A stretch of 64,000 nt of DNA, from assembly GCF_024679095.1 (NCBI RefSeq), contig NC_066549.1, positions 7,651,995 through 7,715,994 of the forward strand, given 5' to 3'. The stretch's first letter is position 1. Each line of letters starts with the position of its first letter. Under the pieces are notes generated by a model. It searched no databases, had not been told where the DNA came from, and worked only from the letters and a program-made list of their open reading frames with translations. Source of the DNA: Eriocheir sinensis (lineage: Eukaryota > Arthropoda > Malacostraca > Decapoda > Varunidae). Both the position numbers and the translations under genes were made by a program. Positions 46,697 to 57,540 of this stretch are shown piece after piece.

Positions 46697-46885
46697 CTCG
46701 TGCAATGCCCCAACAACGCCAGCAGCAGACCCTGTAGTCCCACTGAGCGACGCCGCCATGGCAGTCTCCTTAAAGATATCCATGAAGCCGCCCGCACTCG
46801 TAAGGATTTATGCTTTAGACAGACGTTCCAGGATATGATTAAGAATACTAAAATTGTGCAGCAGCGACGGGCCTGTCCTTATTAA
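46697..46885 (+). other. Possible terminal exon with a poly-A signal
   Basis: CTATTTACCAG ends at 46696 and could be a splice acceptor, though its polypyrimidine tract is weak. The frame then runs 62 codons with normal complexity (SSRPCSPTERRRHGSLLKD, IHEAARTRKDLCFRQTFQD) to a TAA at 46883-46885. An AATAAA at 46931-46936 lies 46 nt beyond the stop, a normal place for a poly-A signal. I recognise no family. It may also be read from the ATG at 46673. This is one of the few frames in the window that does not come from simple sequence. Confidence 0.3.
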
Positions 46886-47109
46886 CATTTTGACTCACCT
46901 TACGCTAGCCCTCGAGTATCTTAAACACGTAATAAAGGATATAATGTTCCAAAAGCTCCACATGTTCCAGAAACACTGAATAAGCCTCAGGAGGGTCACG
47001 ATCAGGTCACCCTAAGTCCTCACAGTGACCACAGCTCCAGTGAAGTCACACCCAGGCGACGTAACCTAAAAGTCGTACTCATCGTCGCTGCCCGAAGCCG
47101 TTGCGCATT
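46886..47109. other. Unique DNA including the AATAAA at 46931
   Basis: No simple repeats. It separates the possible terminal exon from the possible promoter. Confidence 0.4.
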
Positions 47110-47375
47110 GTGGTTGTTGCTTGTCTGCGGGCGGCCATTACAGTGACGTCACGGCGCGGCGGTGACTCCCGTGTGCCCGTGTGATGGATGATTCCGTGAG
47201 GTTTTAATAGATCTGTGCGTTAAGCCGTTTTCTTCGTTCATCGGTGGCGGCGGACACAGCGCGGTAATATTCCCAAGCTTCTCCTGGTGTCGGTGGAGGT
47301 GCTGGGTGGCTTGCACGAGACGAAGGAGGCGGAAGGGACAATGCCGGGAGGATGAAGCTGCCCTCCACGTGAACG
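47110..47375 (+). promoter_or_regulatory. Possible promoter and non-coding first exon
   Basis: A CpG-rich block around a TGACGTCA palindrome (47144-47151, a full CRE/ATF site) lies in GGCCATTACAGTGACGTCAC. About 225 bp downstream GAACG|GTGAGT (donor GT at 47376) is a strong splice donor. The intervening sequence has short upstream frames only (for example from ATG at 47341), so it would be a 5' UTR exon. A transcript would start roughly 47150-47200. The evidence is composition plus motifs; no coding exon downstream is identified. Confidence 0.3.
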
Positions 47376-47568
47376 GTGAGTTAGTTTGTTGGTAATACTT
47401 TCCGTGTTGGTGATGCACGTGATCATGACTCTTATCCCCGTGAAGTTATTATCAACATTCCTGCAGGTGATTTCAAAAGGAAAGTCCAGCAGTTTTTCCT
47501 CCAACGAGAATATTGTATTAAATTATTTTCACAATGACGGAACATCGAAGTGGTAGTGATGCCAAGTT
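47376..47568. other. Unique sequence downstream of the possible donor
   Basis: No repeat or exon is recognised. Confidence 0.4.
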
Positions 47569-47730
47569 GCTTTTTTTTTTTTTTTTTTTTTACAACAACA
47601 AAGGAGACAGCTCAAGGGCACAAAAAAAAGGAAACTAAAAAAAAATAATAAAAGCCTGCTACTCGCTGCTCCTACAAAAAAAGAATCAAAAGAGGTGGCC
47701 GAAAGAGAGGTCAATTTCGAGAGGGGAATT
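47569..47730 (-). mobile_element. Repeat E copy (inverted)
   Basis: A T-run at 47571-47590, then AAAGGAGACAGCTCAAGGGC, an A-rich part, GCTACTCGCTGCTCC, GAGGTGGCCGAAAGAGAGGT and CAATTTCGAGAGG, the full inverse of the canonical order. Confidence 0.85.
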
Positions 47731-47963
47731 TATGATTTGCTTTTCTGTCCGTTCTGATCCCGTATTAAAAGTGACAGTATACCTGATTTTTTTTGTTGGG
47801 AGCCTTCATACTAATTGACAGGCTTTAATGGCCAGTTCGACAGTCCAACCCAGCCATTGTAAGCGCCCAAAACAAGCTATATCCACAATGATCCGTTATT
47901 TCTACTCAGTACCAGATACAAGAGAGATTTCCTGTGTGGTTTCCTATAATTTCCTCCTTTTGG
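47731..47963. other. Unique sequence, no gene seen
   Basis: Spacer between repeat E and the SINE. Confidence 0.5.
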
Positions 47964-48316
47964 TAGGGTAGGCGGTGGCCGAACTGGTAGCGTACTGGAC
48001 CCACATTCGCCGCGTGATGGACGACGCGGGTTCGAATCCCCACGCTACCACTCGGATTTTTCAGTCACCGCCGAGTGGCTTAAAACTACCCACATGCTGT
48101 CCTGAAGACCACCCATCAACCCGGACTCTAGAGGAAGCCGTCCAAGCGAATCAAGAACGAGTTCCGGGGGGCAGCATGAGCCAACGCAAGATGGCGCCAC
48201 TATAAACACTCGCCTGCGCCAGAACGGGCTGGGCCGACCATCAGGCCCCACCGGGAAGATGCCTACCGGCGCAATAGGCAACAACGTAAAAAAAAATAAT
48301 AATAATAAAAAAAAAG
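47964..48316 (+). mobile_element. Full-length tRNA-derived SINE
   Basis: The head holds an A-box-like TGGCCGAACTGG (about 47976) and a perfect B box GGTTCGAATCC (about 48029-48039), so it descends from a tRNA and could be transcribed by RNA polymerase III. The body continues with GCCGAGTGGCTTAAAAC, GGAAGCCGTCCAAGCG, AAGATGGCGCCACTATAAAC, CGCCTGCGCCAGAACGGG and ACCGGCGCAATAGGCAAC. It ends in an A-run with AAT repeats. Its 3' half recurs at 7805-7946 and, inverted, in the composites at 30478 and 54500. I could not place a target-site duplication with confidence. The parent tRNA is not certain. Confidence 0.88.
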
Positions 48317-48499
48317 CCGCCAAGCACTAGACAAGGAATTTTCGTGGTATTTCGCGTTTGGTTGAGGAGCTCACAAACGTAGTGTAATGGACTGTCAAAC
48401 TGGCGCTAAAACAAGTTAAGAAAAGCAACCTAACTACCGAGACAACCGAAGTGTTGACGTTCGAGACGAGAGTGAAGCAGTTCGCTGGTTTAGCACGGT
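48317..48499. other. Unique sequence before the duplication
   Basis: No feature is recognised. Confidence 0.4.
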
Positions 48500-49299
48500 G
48501 TTAACGAGTCGTTATTACATTTTGGTACTTGTGTAGTTGATATTAGTCATGACGTGGTCTTCACAAGCAGTGGCGCGGGTTAAAGTATGTCAAGTCTTTT
48601 GGGTGTCGTCACTGCCACTGTTCGGGAAATAATTTATCCGTCCGTGCGATTTGAAGCAGTGACGCAGAGAAGCTGAGGGGGACAGATTTTAAGACACCAT
48701 CGCTTCTCACATCAACTATTTCTAAAGGTCAAAGAGGGGATCAATCTGGCTTTCATGGGTGTTTCTTAAGGTTCATGGCACAGAAGAAGGGTTAAATTAC
48801 CACCAGGGTCATAAAACTACCCCTGGAAAGGCCAACAGCTCCTACGAAAGCCATGTCAAATATGTGAACTTAGGCGACGAAATGTTTTAAAATACGACCC
48901 AGAGAGAGAAGGCGAACGGGTTGAGTGGAGGTGGTGGGATGGGGTGATTGGGGGTGGGGATGGGGGTAGGTGTGCGTGTAATCCAAGGGTAACAACCATC
49001 ACTAACCACAGCGTCACTATCACCATCAGTCCCACCACTATCCAAATACCACTTATCATCACCTCCTCCATCATCATCACATCCACCACTATTAGGACAC
49101 AAGCAGATAAAAAAATGCATGTTAGAACTTTTCTTTGGCGTGAGACTAACTCCCCCCCCCCTCCCCCCCCCCCACACACACACACACACACCGAGTCCCC
49201 TCCCCTGCAGGCGTTCAGACATCCTGTAGAAGTGGCTGAAGGGAGTGCCATGTTTGGTGTGTGATTCGATTATGGAAAAAAATTACTGGGGAGGTAGTG

Positions 49300-49353
<54 letters not shown>

Positions 49354-49547
49354 CCCTTTATACCCAGTCACCCAGTCAGTCGTTCAGTGTTGAGGTGACA
49401 GCGTATTAGCCCGTCAGTCACACAGTCCATGTTTGATCGGGGATGAGTGGCGATTACTGACGAGAATGGAAATAGAGAGTGCGCGGTGGAACATTATATT
49501 ATTGTTTACAGAAGACCGATACATTTCCTTAAGGTTATATGTATGTG

Positions 49548-49592
<45 letters not shown>

Positions 49593-49725
49593 CAAAGGTG
49601 GAGTAGTATAAGGTTGTATTGTTTGGTAGGGTCCATCTTATATGACCATCAAAGGGAAACTAATAAAAAAAAAAATATGTTCTCGCTTTGACACTATTGA
49701 TGGCGGAAGAGGTAACTAGGGAACT
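48500..49725 (+). repeat. Segmental duplication, unit A
   Basis: In order: AACGAGTCGTTATTAC, TATGTCAAGTCTTT, GGGTAACAACCATCACTAACC, a C-run with CA, CAGGCGTTCAGACAT, GTGTGTGATTCGATTA, (GT)n, CACCCAGTCAGTCGTTCAGT, CGGGGATGAGTGGCGATTACTGAC and AGGTAACTAGGGAAC. Unit B repeats the same series. Unit A alone contains repeat C (48690-48901) and a second GT run (49551-49590). Confidence 0.85.
48690..48901 (+). repeat. Repeat C copy inside duplication unit A
   Basis: CGCTTCTCACATCAACTATT, TCTAAAGGTCAAAGAGG, GCACAGAAGAAGGGTT, CAGGGTCATAAAACTACC, CTCCTACGAAAGCC and GGCGACGAAATGTTTTAAAA in canonical order. Confidence 0.85.
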
Positions 49726-50287
49726 GGTGAACGAGTCATTACAAGGCTTTGGTATCTGTGTAGTCATATGTTCTTAGGCAATGGCACGGATTAAATATAT
49801 ATGTCAAGTCTTTAGAGTGTTGTCACTGTTACGGAGTTCGAGTGACGCGAAGCCGGTGACGCGAAGCCGGGAGGGACGGGAAGGGAGGCGGATGAGGGTA
49901 GCATGGGATGGGGGGCCTGGGGGGGGAGGGGGGAGATGAGCGTGTGATTCAAGGGTAACAACCATCACTAACCACCTCATCACTATCACCTTCCCACCAC
50001 TACCCAAATACCACTAACCTCGCCACCTCCACCACCACTAATTAATCAGTAGCAGCAAAAAAAAAAAAAAAAAAAAAAAAATGAAAAACGAATCAAAGTA
50101 TTTCTATGCCAGTAGGACTACCCTTACCGAGCCCCCCCCCCCTCAGGCAGGCGTTCAGACATGCTTCAAAAGTCACTGAGGGCGTGTCGTGATAGGTGTG
50201 TGATTTGATTAGAGAGAAAAAAAAGTGTAGGTTTAGTAGTTAAGTTATTTAAGTAGGGGGAGGGAGGTAGGACGCGGAGAGATGTAG

Positions 50288-50340
<53 letters not shown>

Positions 50341-51385
50341 ACCCTGATGAAACGCACCCTTCACACCCAGCCATACAGTCAGCCAGTCAGCCGTTCAGTC
50401 CAAAGGTGGCAGTGTTTTATCCCCCCAGCCACACAGCCCACGTACAATCGGGGATGATTGGCGATTACTGACTACACTGGAAATAGAAAGCGTCCCGTAG
50501 TTTATTATTATTGTTCCCAGAAGAAAGACTGAGAAACTCCTTAACGTGGTACCTACGGGGATCATGTTTCTTAAAGGCTCCTCTAAGCGAGAATAGTGAG
50601 AAAAAATCATCACTCACGTACACCATTTCATTATATATACATCAACGCATTTGTGATCGGTTTATGTATCATCTATTTTTGGGGGCTTATATCATGGCAC
50701 ATATTTGGCCCGTCGCTGCTACACGGTAAAGCCACAAATTTGGCCCGTCGCTGCTACTCGGTAAAGCCACAAATTTAGCCCGTCGCTGCTACACGGTAAA
50801 GCCACAAATTTGGCCCGTCGCTGCTACACGGTAAAGCCACAAATCTGGCCCGTCGCTGCTACACGGTAAAGCCACAAATTTGGCCCGTCGCTGCTACACG
50901 GTAAAGCCACAAATTTGGCCCGTCTCTGCTACACGGTAAAGCCACAAATCTGGCCCGTCGCTGCTACACGGTAAAGCCACAAATTTAGCCCGTCGCTGCT
51001 ACACGGTAAAGCCACAAATTTGGCCCGTCGCTGCTACACGGTAAAGCCACAAATTTGGCCCGTCGCTGCTACACGGTAAAGCCACAAATTTGGCCCGTCG
51101 CTGCTACACGGTAAAGCCACAAATTTGGCCCGTCGCTGCTACACGGTAAAGCCACAAATTTGGCCCGTCGCTGCTACCAGGTTTAGTGTCCATGTGACAT
51201 ACCCCTCGGAAGTAGGACAGAAACGTGTGTGTATATTTGTGTGTATGCATGTGTGTCGAAGGTGCAGCAGTGTCAGGTTGTAGCTCGTTATAGGGTCCCT
51301 TTTGGAGGCGATCAAGGGGAAACTTATAAAAAAAAGGTTCTCTTTAAAACTGTTGATGGTGGGAGAGGTAACTAGGGAACGGTGT
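49726..51385 (+). repeat. Segmental duplication, unit B
   Basis: This repeats unit A from GAACGAGTCATTACAAGG through TATGTCAAGTCTTTAG, GGGTAACAACCATCACTAAC, CAGGCGTTCAGACAT, (GT)n, CAGCCAGTCAGCCGTTCAGT and CGGGGATGATTGGCGATTAC to the AGGTAACTAGGGAAC end. Divergence is clearly visible. It lacks repeat C but gained a 35-bp minisatellite (50706-51177). Confidence 0.85.
50706..51177 (+). repeat. Minisatellite, 14 units of 35 bp
   Basis: TGGCCCGTCGCTGCTACACG plus GTAAAGCCACAAATT repeats with an exact 35-bp period, from 50707 to 51162. Units differ only at a few sites (TTTGG/TCTGG/TTTAG, one CGTCTC). The high uniformity suggests recent expansion. Confidence 0.98.
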
Positions 51386-51505
51386 CTATCGCCGAGCTTA
51401 TAGTAAAGGGGATGAGATAAGGCCGCGCATATTGGCTAACTCTTGCATAAAGGAGATGGGCGGGAAAGGCATGAATATGTATCTTGCGTGCGCTAACAAC
51501 TGGAC

Positions 51506-51507
<2 letters not shown>
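51386..51507. other. Spacer, no gene seen
   Basis: Unique sequence. Confidence 0.5.
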
Positions 51508-51700
<193 letters not shown>

Positions 51701-52060
51701 GCAGTTAATTAACCGGTTTAGCGGGATAATGTTCATGGCCAAAACGACACACCGCGGTGACTGAGGCAACGCCGGGAAGAGGAAGAGGGAAAGTGTAACA
51801 TTCAGCGCCAATAAGACGGGACGAAGAGTCCACAGCCACGTCGCGTATGTGAGGCCACGTGTAAAATATTGAAAGCCGCACAGTATGTATGTTTGGTATT
51901 TATCTGATATCTTGCCGTTATATTCATCTTGTTTATAACCATTCCCAGCGGAAACGGCAAAATATGGGTCAGGGGTGCCCCAATATCCCCCCCCCTCCCC
52001 CCGTTAGTAGGTGATGTCATGTTTGATTTCAGTATTTTATTATTTTCGATAAATACTTGT
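51701..52060. other. Unique DNA, no gene recognised
   Basis: Includes a C-run at about 51988-52001. Confidence 0.5.
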
Positions 52061-52132
52061 GATCCGCCTCCCAGTGCACAGTTTTCAATATGGCGGTCAA
52101 GGCGGCGGCGAGCACACCTTTCTCACGGTTAT
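52061..52132 (+). other. Possible short first coding exon at a CAATATGGCGG start
   Basis: An ATG at 52090-52092 lies in CAATATGGCGG, which resembles the YY1/TISU start context of animal housekeeping genes. The frame MAVKAAASTPFSRL is open to TTAT|GTGAGT (donor GT at 52133). A diverged copy of the same region (GATAAATACTTGTGAT through TTCAATATGAGGGTTGAGGCG) occurs at 52673-52745, so it may instead be a small dispersed repeat. Confidence 0.15.
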
Positions 52133-53004
52133 GTGAGTGTTTATCTTTCTTCACTTTTGTGAGGACGAAACTTTTCTTCTGTTGAGTTTTGATGTGCTTG
52201 ATACTAATGTGCGTTATTTTTTTGCGGAAATCGGTAGATTTCGGGATGGGGACGGGGAAAGAAATTCGAGAAACTATAAATGATTTACGCGGAAAATATT
52301 TCATAGAATAAATAAATAAGACAATACCAGAAATGAACAGTATTTCCCGCTATTGTGAGGCGGGTGTAGTTAAAGATGTTTACTTTTTTTTAAATGGTTA
52401 AGCTTTTAGCAATAAACTGTTTGAAAAGTTTAAACTTTCAGCAAAAAAATATATCAACAGGCTTCACCCCAATCCATTTACAACCACCCGTAGTGTTAAG
52501 AAAATTAGTGTGTCTCTGTAGTGGATACATCGAAACAAATTTTGTGTTGTTGTTCAAGGAGTGTTCGATTGGTAAGATATAATAAACTGATCAGCTGACG
52601 CTGAGCAACTGTGCCGCTACATGGGCACACCAGTAAGAGGAGGTGATGTTAGGTGGGATTAGATTTTTTTTTCTCGATAAATACTTGTGATAAGCTTCCC
52701 AACGCGCCGCGCCGCCTTCAATATGAGGGTTGAGGCGAGGCTGTGTTGGTGTCCCTGAGACGCGGGGCAGCAGCGCACCACGGCTCGCCACAGGCGACGG
52801 CGGCCCGCGACACCCTGTCAGGGCCGCGTGGCCAGAGGGGTTTAGATCAGTATTATTAATTCCCCTGTTATGTTATCTGGAAATTAGAATGGAATTACAC
52901 GGGAAGAAGTGAGATGAGTGTGCCGACCATTTCAGATTCTTCCACTGACGTAGGGAACGCGTGGAAAAAGGTCTGAAAGACAGAACATCAAGCCATCCGT
53001 CATG
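52133..53004. other. Unique DNA with a diverged duplicate of 52045-52110
   Basis: GATAAATACTTGTGATAAGC and TTCAATATGAGGGTTGAGGC at 52675-52740 repeat the upstream block with changes. The remainder is AT-rich and unassigned. Confidence 0.5.
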
Positions 53005-53265
53005 CTACGTGACTGGGTCGTGTTTTTCAAAGATGGCTAATATCTTTATTTGGGAATACCATCTTGCTTCAGCAAATGCTCTGATTTCATCACTCCACCT
53101 GGTCCTCTGTCTCCTCTGACATCCTACGATTCCTGGGTTGCTACTGTCACTTTGGGTATCAGTTCTGTAGATGATACGATCGGTCCAAGTCCACTGCGCG
53201 GCCTCGCCTGAGTAACAGTGTGTGCCCCCAACTTTACTTACACTTTCTCGTGGTTTGGGCTTCAT
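53005..53265 (-). mobile_element. LINE C-terminal remnant
   Basis: The minus-strand frame encodes AAQWTWTDRIIYRTDTQSDS and QRRQRTRWSDEIRAFAEARW. The RQRTRWxDEIRxFAxxxW block is typical of the C-terminal end of some invertebrate non-LTR retrotransposon polyproteins, after the reverse transcriptase. The preceding W-x-W block fits the usual WAGHxxRxxDxR element in decayed form. No catalytic region remains. Its clade differs from the CR1-like copies. Confidence 0.55.
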
Positions 53266-53273
53266 AGGTTGGT

Positions 53274-53484
53274 ATTAGAAGACACTCGCTTCTCACATCA
53301 GCTATTTCTAAAGGTCAAAGAGGGGGTCAGTCGGGTTCTAATGAGTGTTTCTTTAGGTTCACAGTACAGAGGAAGGGTCTAATTACAACCAGGGTCATAA
53401 AACTACTCCTGGAAATGCCCACAACTACGAAAGCCTTGTCAATTATGTGTTCTTGGGCGGTGAAATGTCTCATAATGCGACCCA
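53274..53484 (+). repeat. Repeat C copy
   Basis: CGCTTCTCACATCAGCTATT, GTCGGGTTCTAATGAGTG, CAGGGTCATAAAACTACTCC, ACTACGAAAGCC and GGGCGGTGAAATG, then ATAATGCGACCC. Confidence 0.88.
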
Positions 53485-53905
53485 TAATCTCCCAAGGCCC
53501 TTCCGGCTATCCACTAAGCCTTTAGGGTCGGTCTGGGCAAGGCCACATGTTAGACTCTCTCGGTGCCAGCGATGCACAGGCACTTCCATGTCGCTATCCT
53601 AAACCATTAGTGCGTTTTTTCATCTCCCCAGTACGGCATATGACCACAGATGTTGCGCCGACTAAACGAAACTTTCCAACTTTCATATTCCCATCATTCA
53701 AGCAGTTATGTATCTCGGTGTTTCTAAAAGTTAATCTGCTTCAGAAAGTCTCCTAAAGATGCTCTCACGTGTATCCGGCGACTGTCACGTGGCTTTTAAG
53801 ATATTTTGAAAACGTAGACAGACAGACAGACAGCAAACAGATAGACAACGACAAAAACATAATCCCTCTCCTCGCAAGGCGGAGACAGGCGCTAAATAAT
53901 ACGAG
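53485..53905. other. Unique DNA with a CAGA run
   Basis: Unique sequence to 53810 and CAGA tetranucleotides at 53815-53833. No gene is seen. Confidence 0.5.
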
Positions 53906-54300
53906 ATAAGGAAGATGAGGCGGAAAGGAGGAGGAGGAGGAAAAGTAACTGGAAGAGGAAGAAGAAGAAGAGAAGGAGGAGGAGGAAGAAGAGGAGGAGG
54001 AGGAGGAGGAGGAGGAGGAGGAAAAGTAACTGGAAGAGGAAGAAGAAGAAGAGAAGGAGGAGGAGGAAGAAGAGGAGGAGGAGGAGGAGGAGGAAAAAGA
54101 AGTAGAACAAAAAGAAGAAAAAACGGAGAAGAAAAAGAAAAAGAGCAAGAAAAAAAAGAGGAGGCGAAAAAGACGAAGAATATGAAGAATAGGAAGAGGA
54201 GAAGGAGGAGAAGAAGAAGAAGAAGAAGAAGAAGAAAGGGAGTAGGAGGAGGAGGAGGAGAAGAGGAGAAGAAGAAGAAAAGGAGGAGGATGATAAGCCA
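53906..54300. repeat. GGA/GAA purine tract with a 75-bp duplication
   Basis: GGAAAAGTAACTGGAAGAGG, then GAAGAAGAAGAGAAGGAGG occurs at about 53938 and 54018. The rest is GGA and GAA triplets. Confidence 0.92.
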
Positions 54301-54499
54301 CGCGTCCCTTCTGACCTGCCTCATCGTAGTGGCGCCACGCGTTCCCCTTCAGTTGTGAGGCAAAGTTTTGAAGGTCACGCCGGCAGGACCAGAGCCGTGC
54401 AGGAGAGAGAGAGAGAGAGAGAGACTTGTAAAATATTATTATAATTTTGTCATTTCATGGTATCATTTTTACTGTTTACTAATCATTTCTAATCATGTC
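54301..54499. other. Spacer with a short GA run
   Basis: GA at 54402-54423. No gene is seen. Confidence 0.5.
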
Positions 54500-54775
54500 C
54501 GTCTTCTTGTTGTTATTGGTGTTACTGTTCTCTTCAAGTTGTTTTCCTGGCTTACCCATGCATTGTAGACATGACATTGTATAATAACATTTGTTAGCCC
54601 TGATGAACCCTACAACATGGCATTATAAACAGTCAGGTTTTTTTTTATTATTATTATTACACGTCTTGGCCTGTGTTACCGGTAGGCCTTCATAGTAATG
54701 CCTGATGGTCGGCCCCAGCCCGTTGTGGCGAAGGCAAGTGTTTATAGTGGCGCCATCTTTACTTCTCAGCATTTT
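54500..54775 (-). mobile_element. Composite repeat D plus SINE tail, copy 2
   Basis: 54530-54625 repeats 30505-30600 (CTCTTCAAGTTGTTTTCCTGG, TGACATTGTATAATAAC, TTGTTAGCCCTGATGAACCC) and runs into a T-run with ATT triplets. The inverted SINE tail follows (CTTGGCCTGTGTTACCGG, AGGCCTTCATAG, GCCCGTTGTGGCGAAGGC, TATAGTGGCGCCATCTT). The SINE part is longer here than in copy 1. Confidence 0.8.
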
Positions 54776-54948
54776 CCATTTTAGACCCCTAGTTGCATAA
54801 TATTAATTGTTGGGGGGGTGTTGGAGGGTCGTGCGACGCCGATCTAGCGATTAACACTTGTTTCTTCTTGTTCTTCTTCTTTCTCCTCCTCTTCTTCTTT
54901 TTCTTCTTTTTATTATTATTATTATCATCATCATCATCATCATCATCA

Positions 54949-55004
<56 letters not shown>

Positions 55005-55128
55005 GTTATTGTTACTATTACTATTATTATTATCATTGTTATATTAATGGGTGTTGGAGGAGGAAGGAAACATGGGTGTCCTTCACCCTACTTGTCGAAA
55101 ATGGCCTTACATGATTATTATTATTATA

Positions 55129-55191
<63 letters not shown>

Positions 55192-55206
55192 AGTATTATT
55201 TTTATG

Positions 55207-55251
<45 letters not shown>

Positions 55252-55330
55252 GTTATTATTATTATTATTATTATAGTTGTTATATACTTTAATATTTGCA
55301 TTAGTATTAGTTTTTTTTATATGTAAGTAT
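54776..55330. repeat. (CTT)n, (ATC)n and long (ATT)n arrays
   Basis: CTT words at 54858-54905, ATT/ATC triplets at 54909-55045, ATT at 55116-55190 and 55208-55275. GGTGTTGGAGG near 54818 and 55048 and a unique patch at 55040-55115 separate them. Confidence 0.95.
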
Positions 55331-55456
55331 AAATTTATTACTATTATTACTAATTCATTTTATAAATTATTATTACTGACACTTTTATTGATAATGTTAC
55401 GACCATTACTATTTTTAGTAATACGCATGTGTTCATGCAAACCCGTAATAGAAAGG

Positions 55457-55503
<47 letters not shown>

Positions 55504-55620
55504 ACGCGGCAATGTGTGTGTGTGTGTGTGTGTGTGTGTGTCGAGTGGCGGGGGGGGGCAGGAAGCCGTACAAACATAGGGAGTTTCAGCCACACATGAT
55601 CAGCCACGCTACGGGAAGTG
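55331..55620. repeat. AT-rich DNA with facing (CA)n and (GT)n
   Basis: CA at 55460-55498 and GT at 55513-55540 surround GTGCACGCGGCAAT, a simple-sequence inverted repeat. Confidence 0.92.
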
Positions 55621-55915
55621 TTGCTGTTGTTGTCATTATTGTTGTGTTGTGTTGCTTCCTTTTTTTGTTCTAAGCCTTGCCACCATAGTACTAATGTGCA
55701 TGGTAGTAGTGAAGTAGTAGTAGTAGTAGTTTAGTTGTAGTAGTAGTTTAGTTGTAGTAGTAGTAGTAGTAGTAATCGTAGTAATAGTAGTAGCGGCAGC
55801 AGTAAGGCCAGCAGCAGCAGTAGTAGTAATAGTATTAGTAGTAGCTATTGTTGTTGTAGGTTGTGATGTTTGTTTTATTCCTCACTGCTCAACCACCTGT
55901 GTGTTGAGACGTTTT

Positions 55916-55978
<63 letters not shown>

Positions 55979-55980
55979 CA
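55621..55980. repeat. (AGT)n-type triplets and (CA)n
   Basis: AGT/TAG triplets at 55705-55850 including a duplicated TTTAGTTGTAGTAGTAG, and CA at 55918-55976. Confidence 0.93.
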
Positions 55981-56575
<595 letters not shown>

Positions 56576-56880
56576 ACTTTAATTACATATCAATCAGTCA
56601 GTCAAAAGGGGTCGCGTTACTTCGCCCACCTTTAAATGCCAAATCCGGGTTTTTCTTCGTGCAAGTCTCCATCCTTCTCCTCCTCCTACTCCTTCTTCTT
56701 CTCCTCTCCTCCTCTTCCTATTCTTCATCTTCTTCGTCTTCTTCTCCTCCTCCTCTTTTTTTCTTGTTCTTTTTCTTCTCCGTTTTCTCTTCTTTTTGTT
56801 CTACTTTTTTTTCCTCCTCCTCCTCCTCCTCCTCCTCTTCTTCCTCTTCCCATCTTCTTCCTCTTCCCATCCTTAGTACT
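56576..56880. repeat. Unique patch and CCT/CTT tract
   Basis: Unique at 56576-56670, then pyrimidine-rich with CCT at 56814-56837 and a duplicated CTTCTTCCTCTTCCCATC. Confidence 0.85.
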
Positions 56881-57062
56881 TCACCTCTGGATCTGTCGAC
56901 TTGTTCAACTTACGAACTCTGGGGGCGTCCTATGGCCTCCTCCACTCTAGGTTGTTTATGTCGTTGTTTATGGGCGTGTTCAAGGGTCTATCCGGTTGTG
57001 GTCTTGGCTCTTGCTCGTGTTGGTGGTGGTGGTGGTCGTGGTGGTGATGAAGATGGTGGTAT
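56881..57062. other. Unique DNA
   Basis: No feature is recognised except a GGT-rich patch at 57020-57060. Confidence 0.45.
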
Positions 57063-57280
57063 TAAGGGACTATTACACTGGGCAAATTTTCCGTGGATCT
57101 TCAGTCAAACCACGATTTCCGCTGGCGTGGTTCTCTCGTGCTTTTCTGACGTGTCCACGATCTTTCAAAGCCACGGTAGATTTCACCAAAGGAAGACGGC
57201 ATTACTCACCATCATCATCATCAGCAATAACACGAAACAAATGAGAACCACGCCAGCGGAAATCGTGGTTCTCACGGGGA
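57063..57280. repeat. Inverted repeat with 27-bp palindromic arms
   Basis: Arm 57109-57135 (AACCACGATTTCCGCTGGCG and TGGTTCTC) is repeated in reverse complement at 57243-57269. The spacer is about 107 bp. Each arm is itself an imperfect palindrome (AACCACG ... CGTGGTT). A GGGCAAATTTTCCGTGGATC block lies left of the first arm. It may be a non-autonomous DNA element or protein-binding array. Confidence 0.6.
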
Positions 57281-57540
57281 ACCCAACATTCATTATCAGA
57301 ATAGCCATTATTATTATTATTATTGTTGTTGTTGTTGTTGTTGTGATGATGATGATGATGATGATGATTGGAGGGTTGATAGATAGTGTTACCCAGATAA
57401 GGAGACCAAACATGATCTCACCACATCAAGTAGGTACGATTGTTAACACCAACTTCACCACCACCACCACCACCACTACCACCACCACCACTACCATCAC
57501 CACCACTACCACGACCACTCCATCACCACCACCACCGCCC
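57281..57540. repeat. ATT, GTT, GAT and ACC triplet arrays
   Basis: ATT 57307-57325, GTT 57325-57343, GAT 57344-57369, ACC/ACT 57456-57535. Confidence 0.9.

Noticed and set aside
47970..48042. A third functional tRNA gene
   Set aside because: A and B boxes are present, but the arms do not form a proper cloverleaf and the sequence continues into a SINE body with an A-rich tail, so it is the SINE head.
50706..51177. CRISPR-like array
   Set aside because: Units are directly adjacent with no unique spacers, there are no cas genes, and the context is eukaryotic. The same holds for the 31-, 61- and 97-bp arrays.
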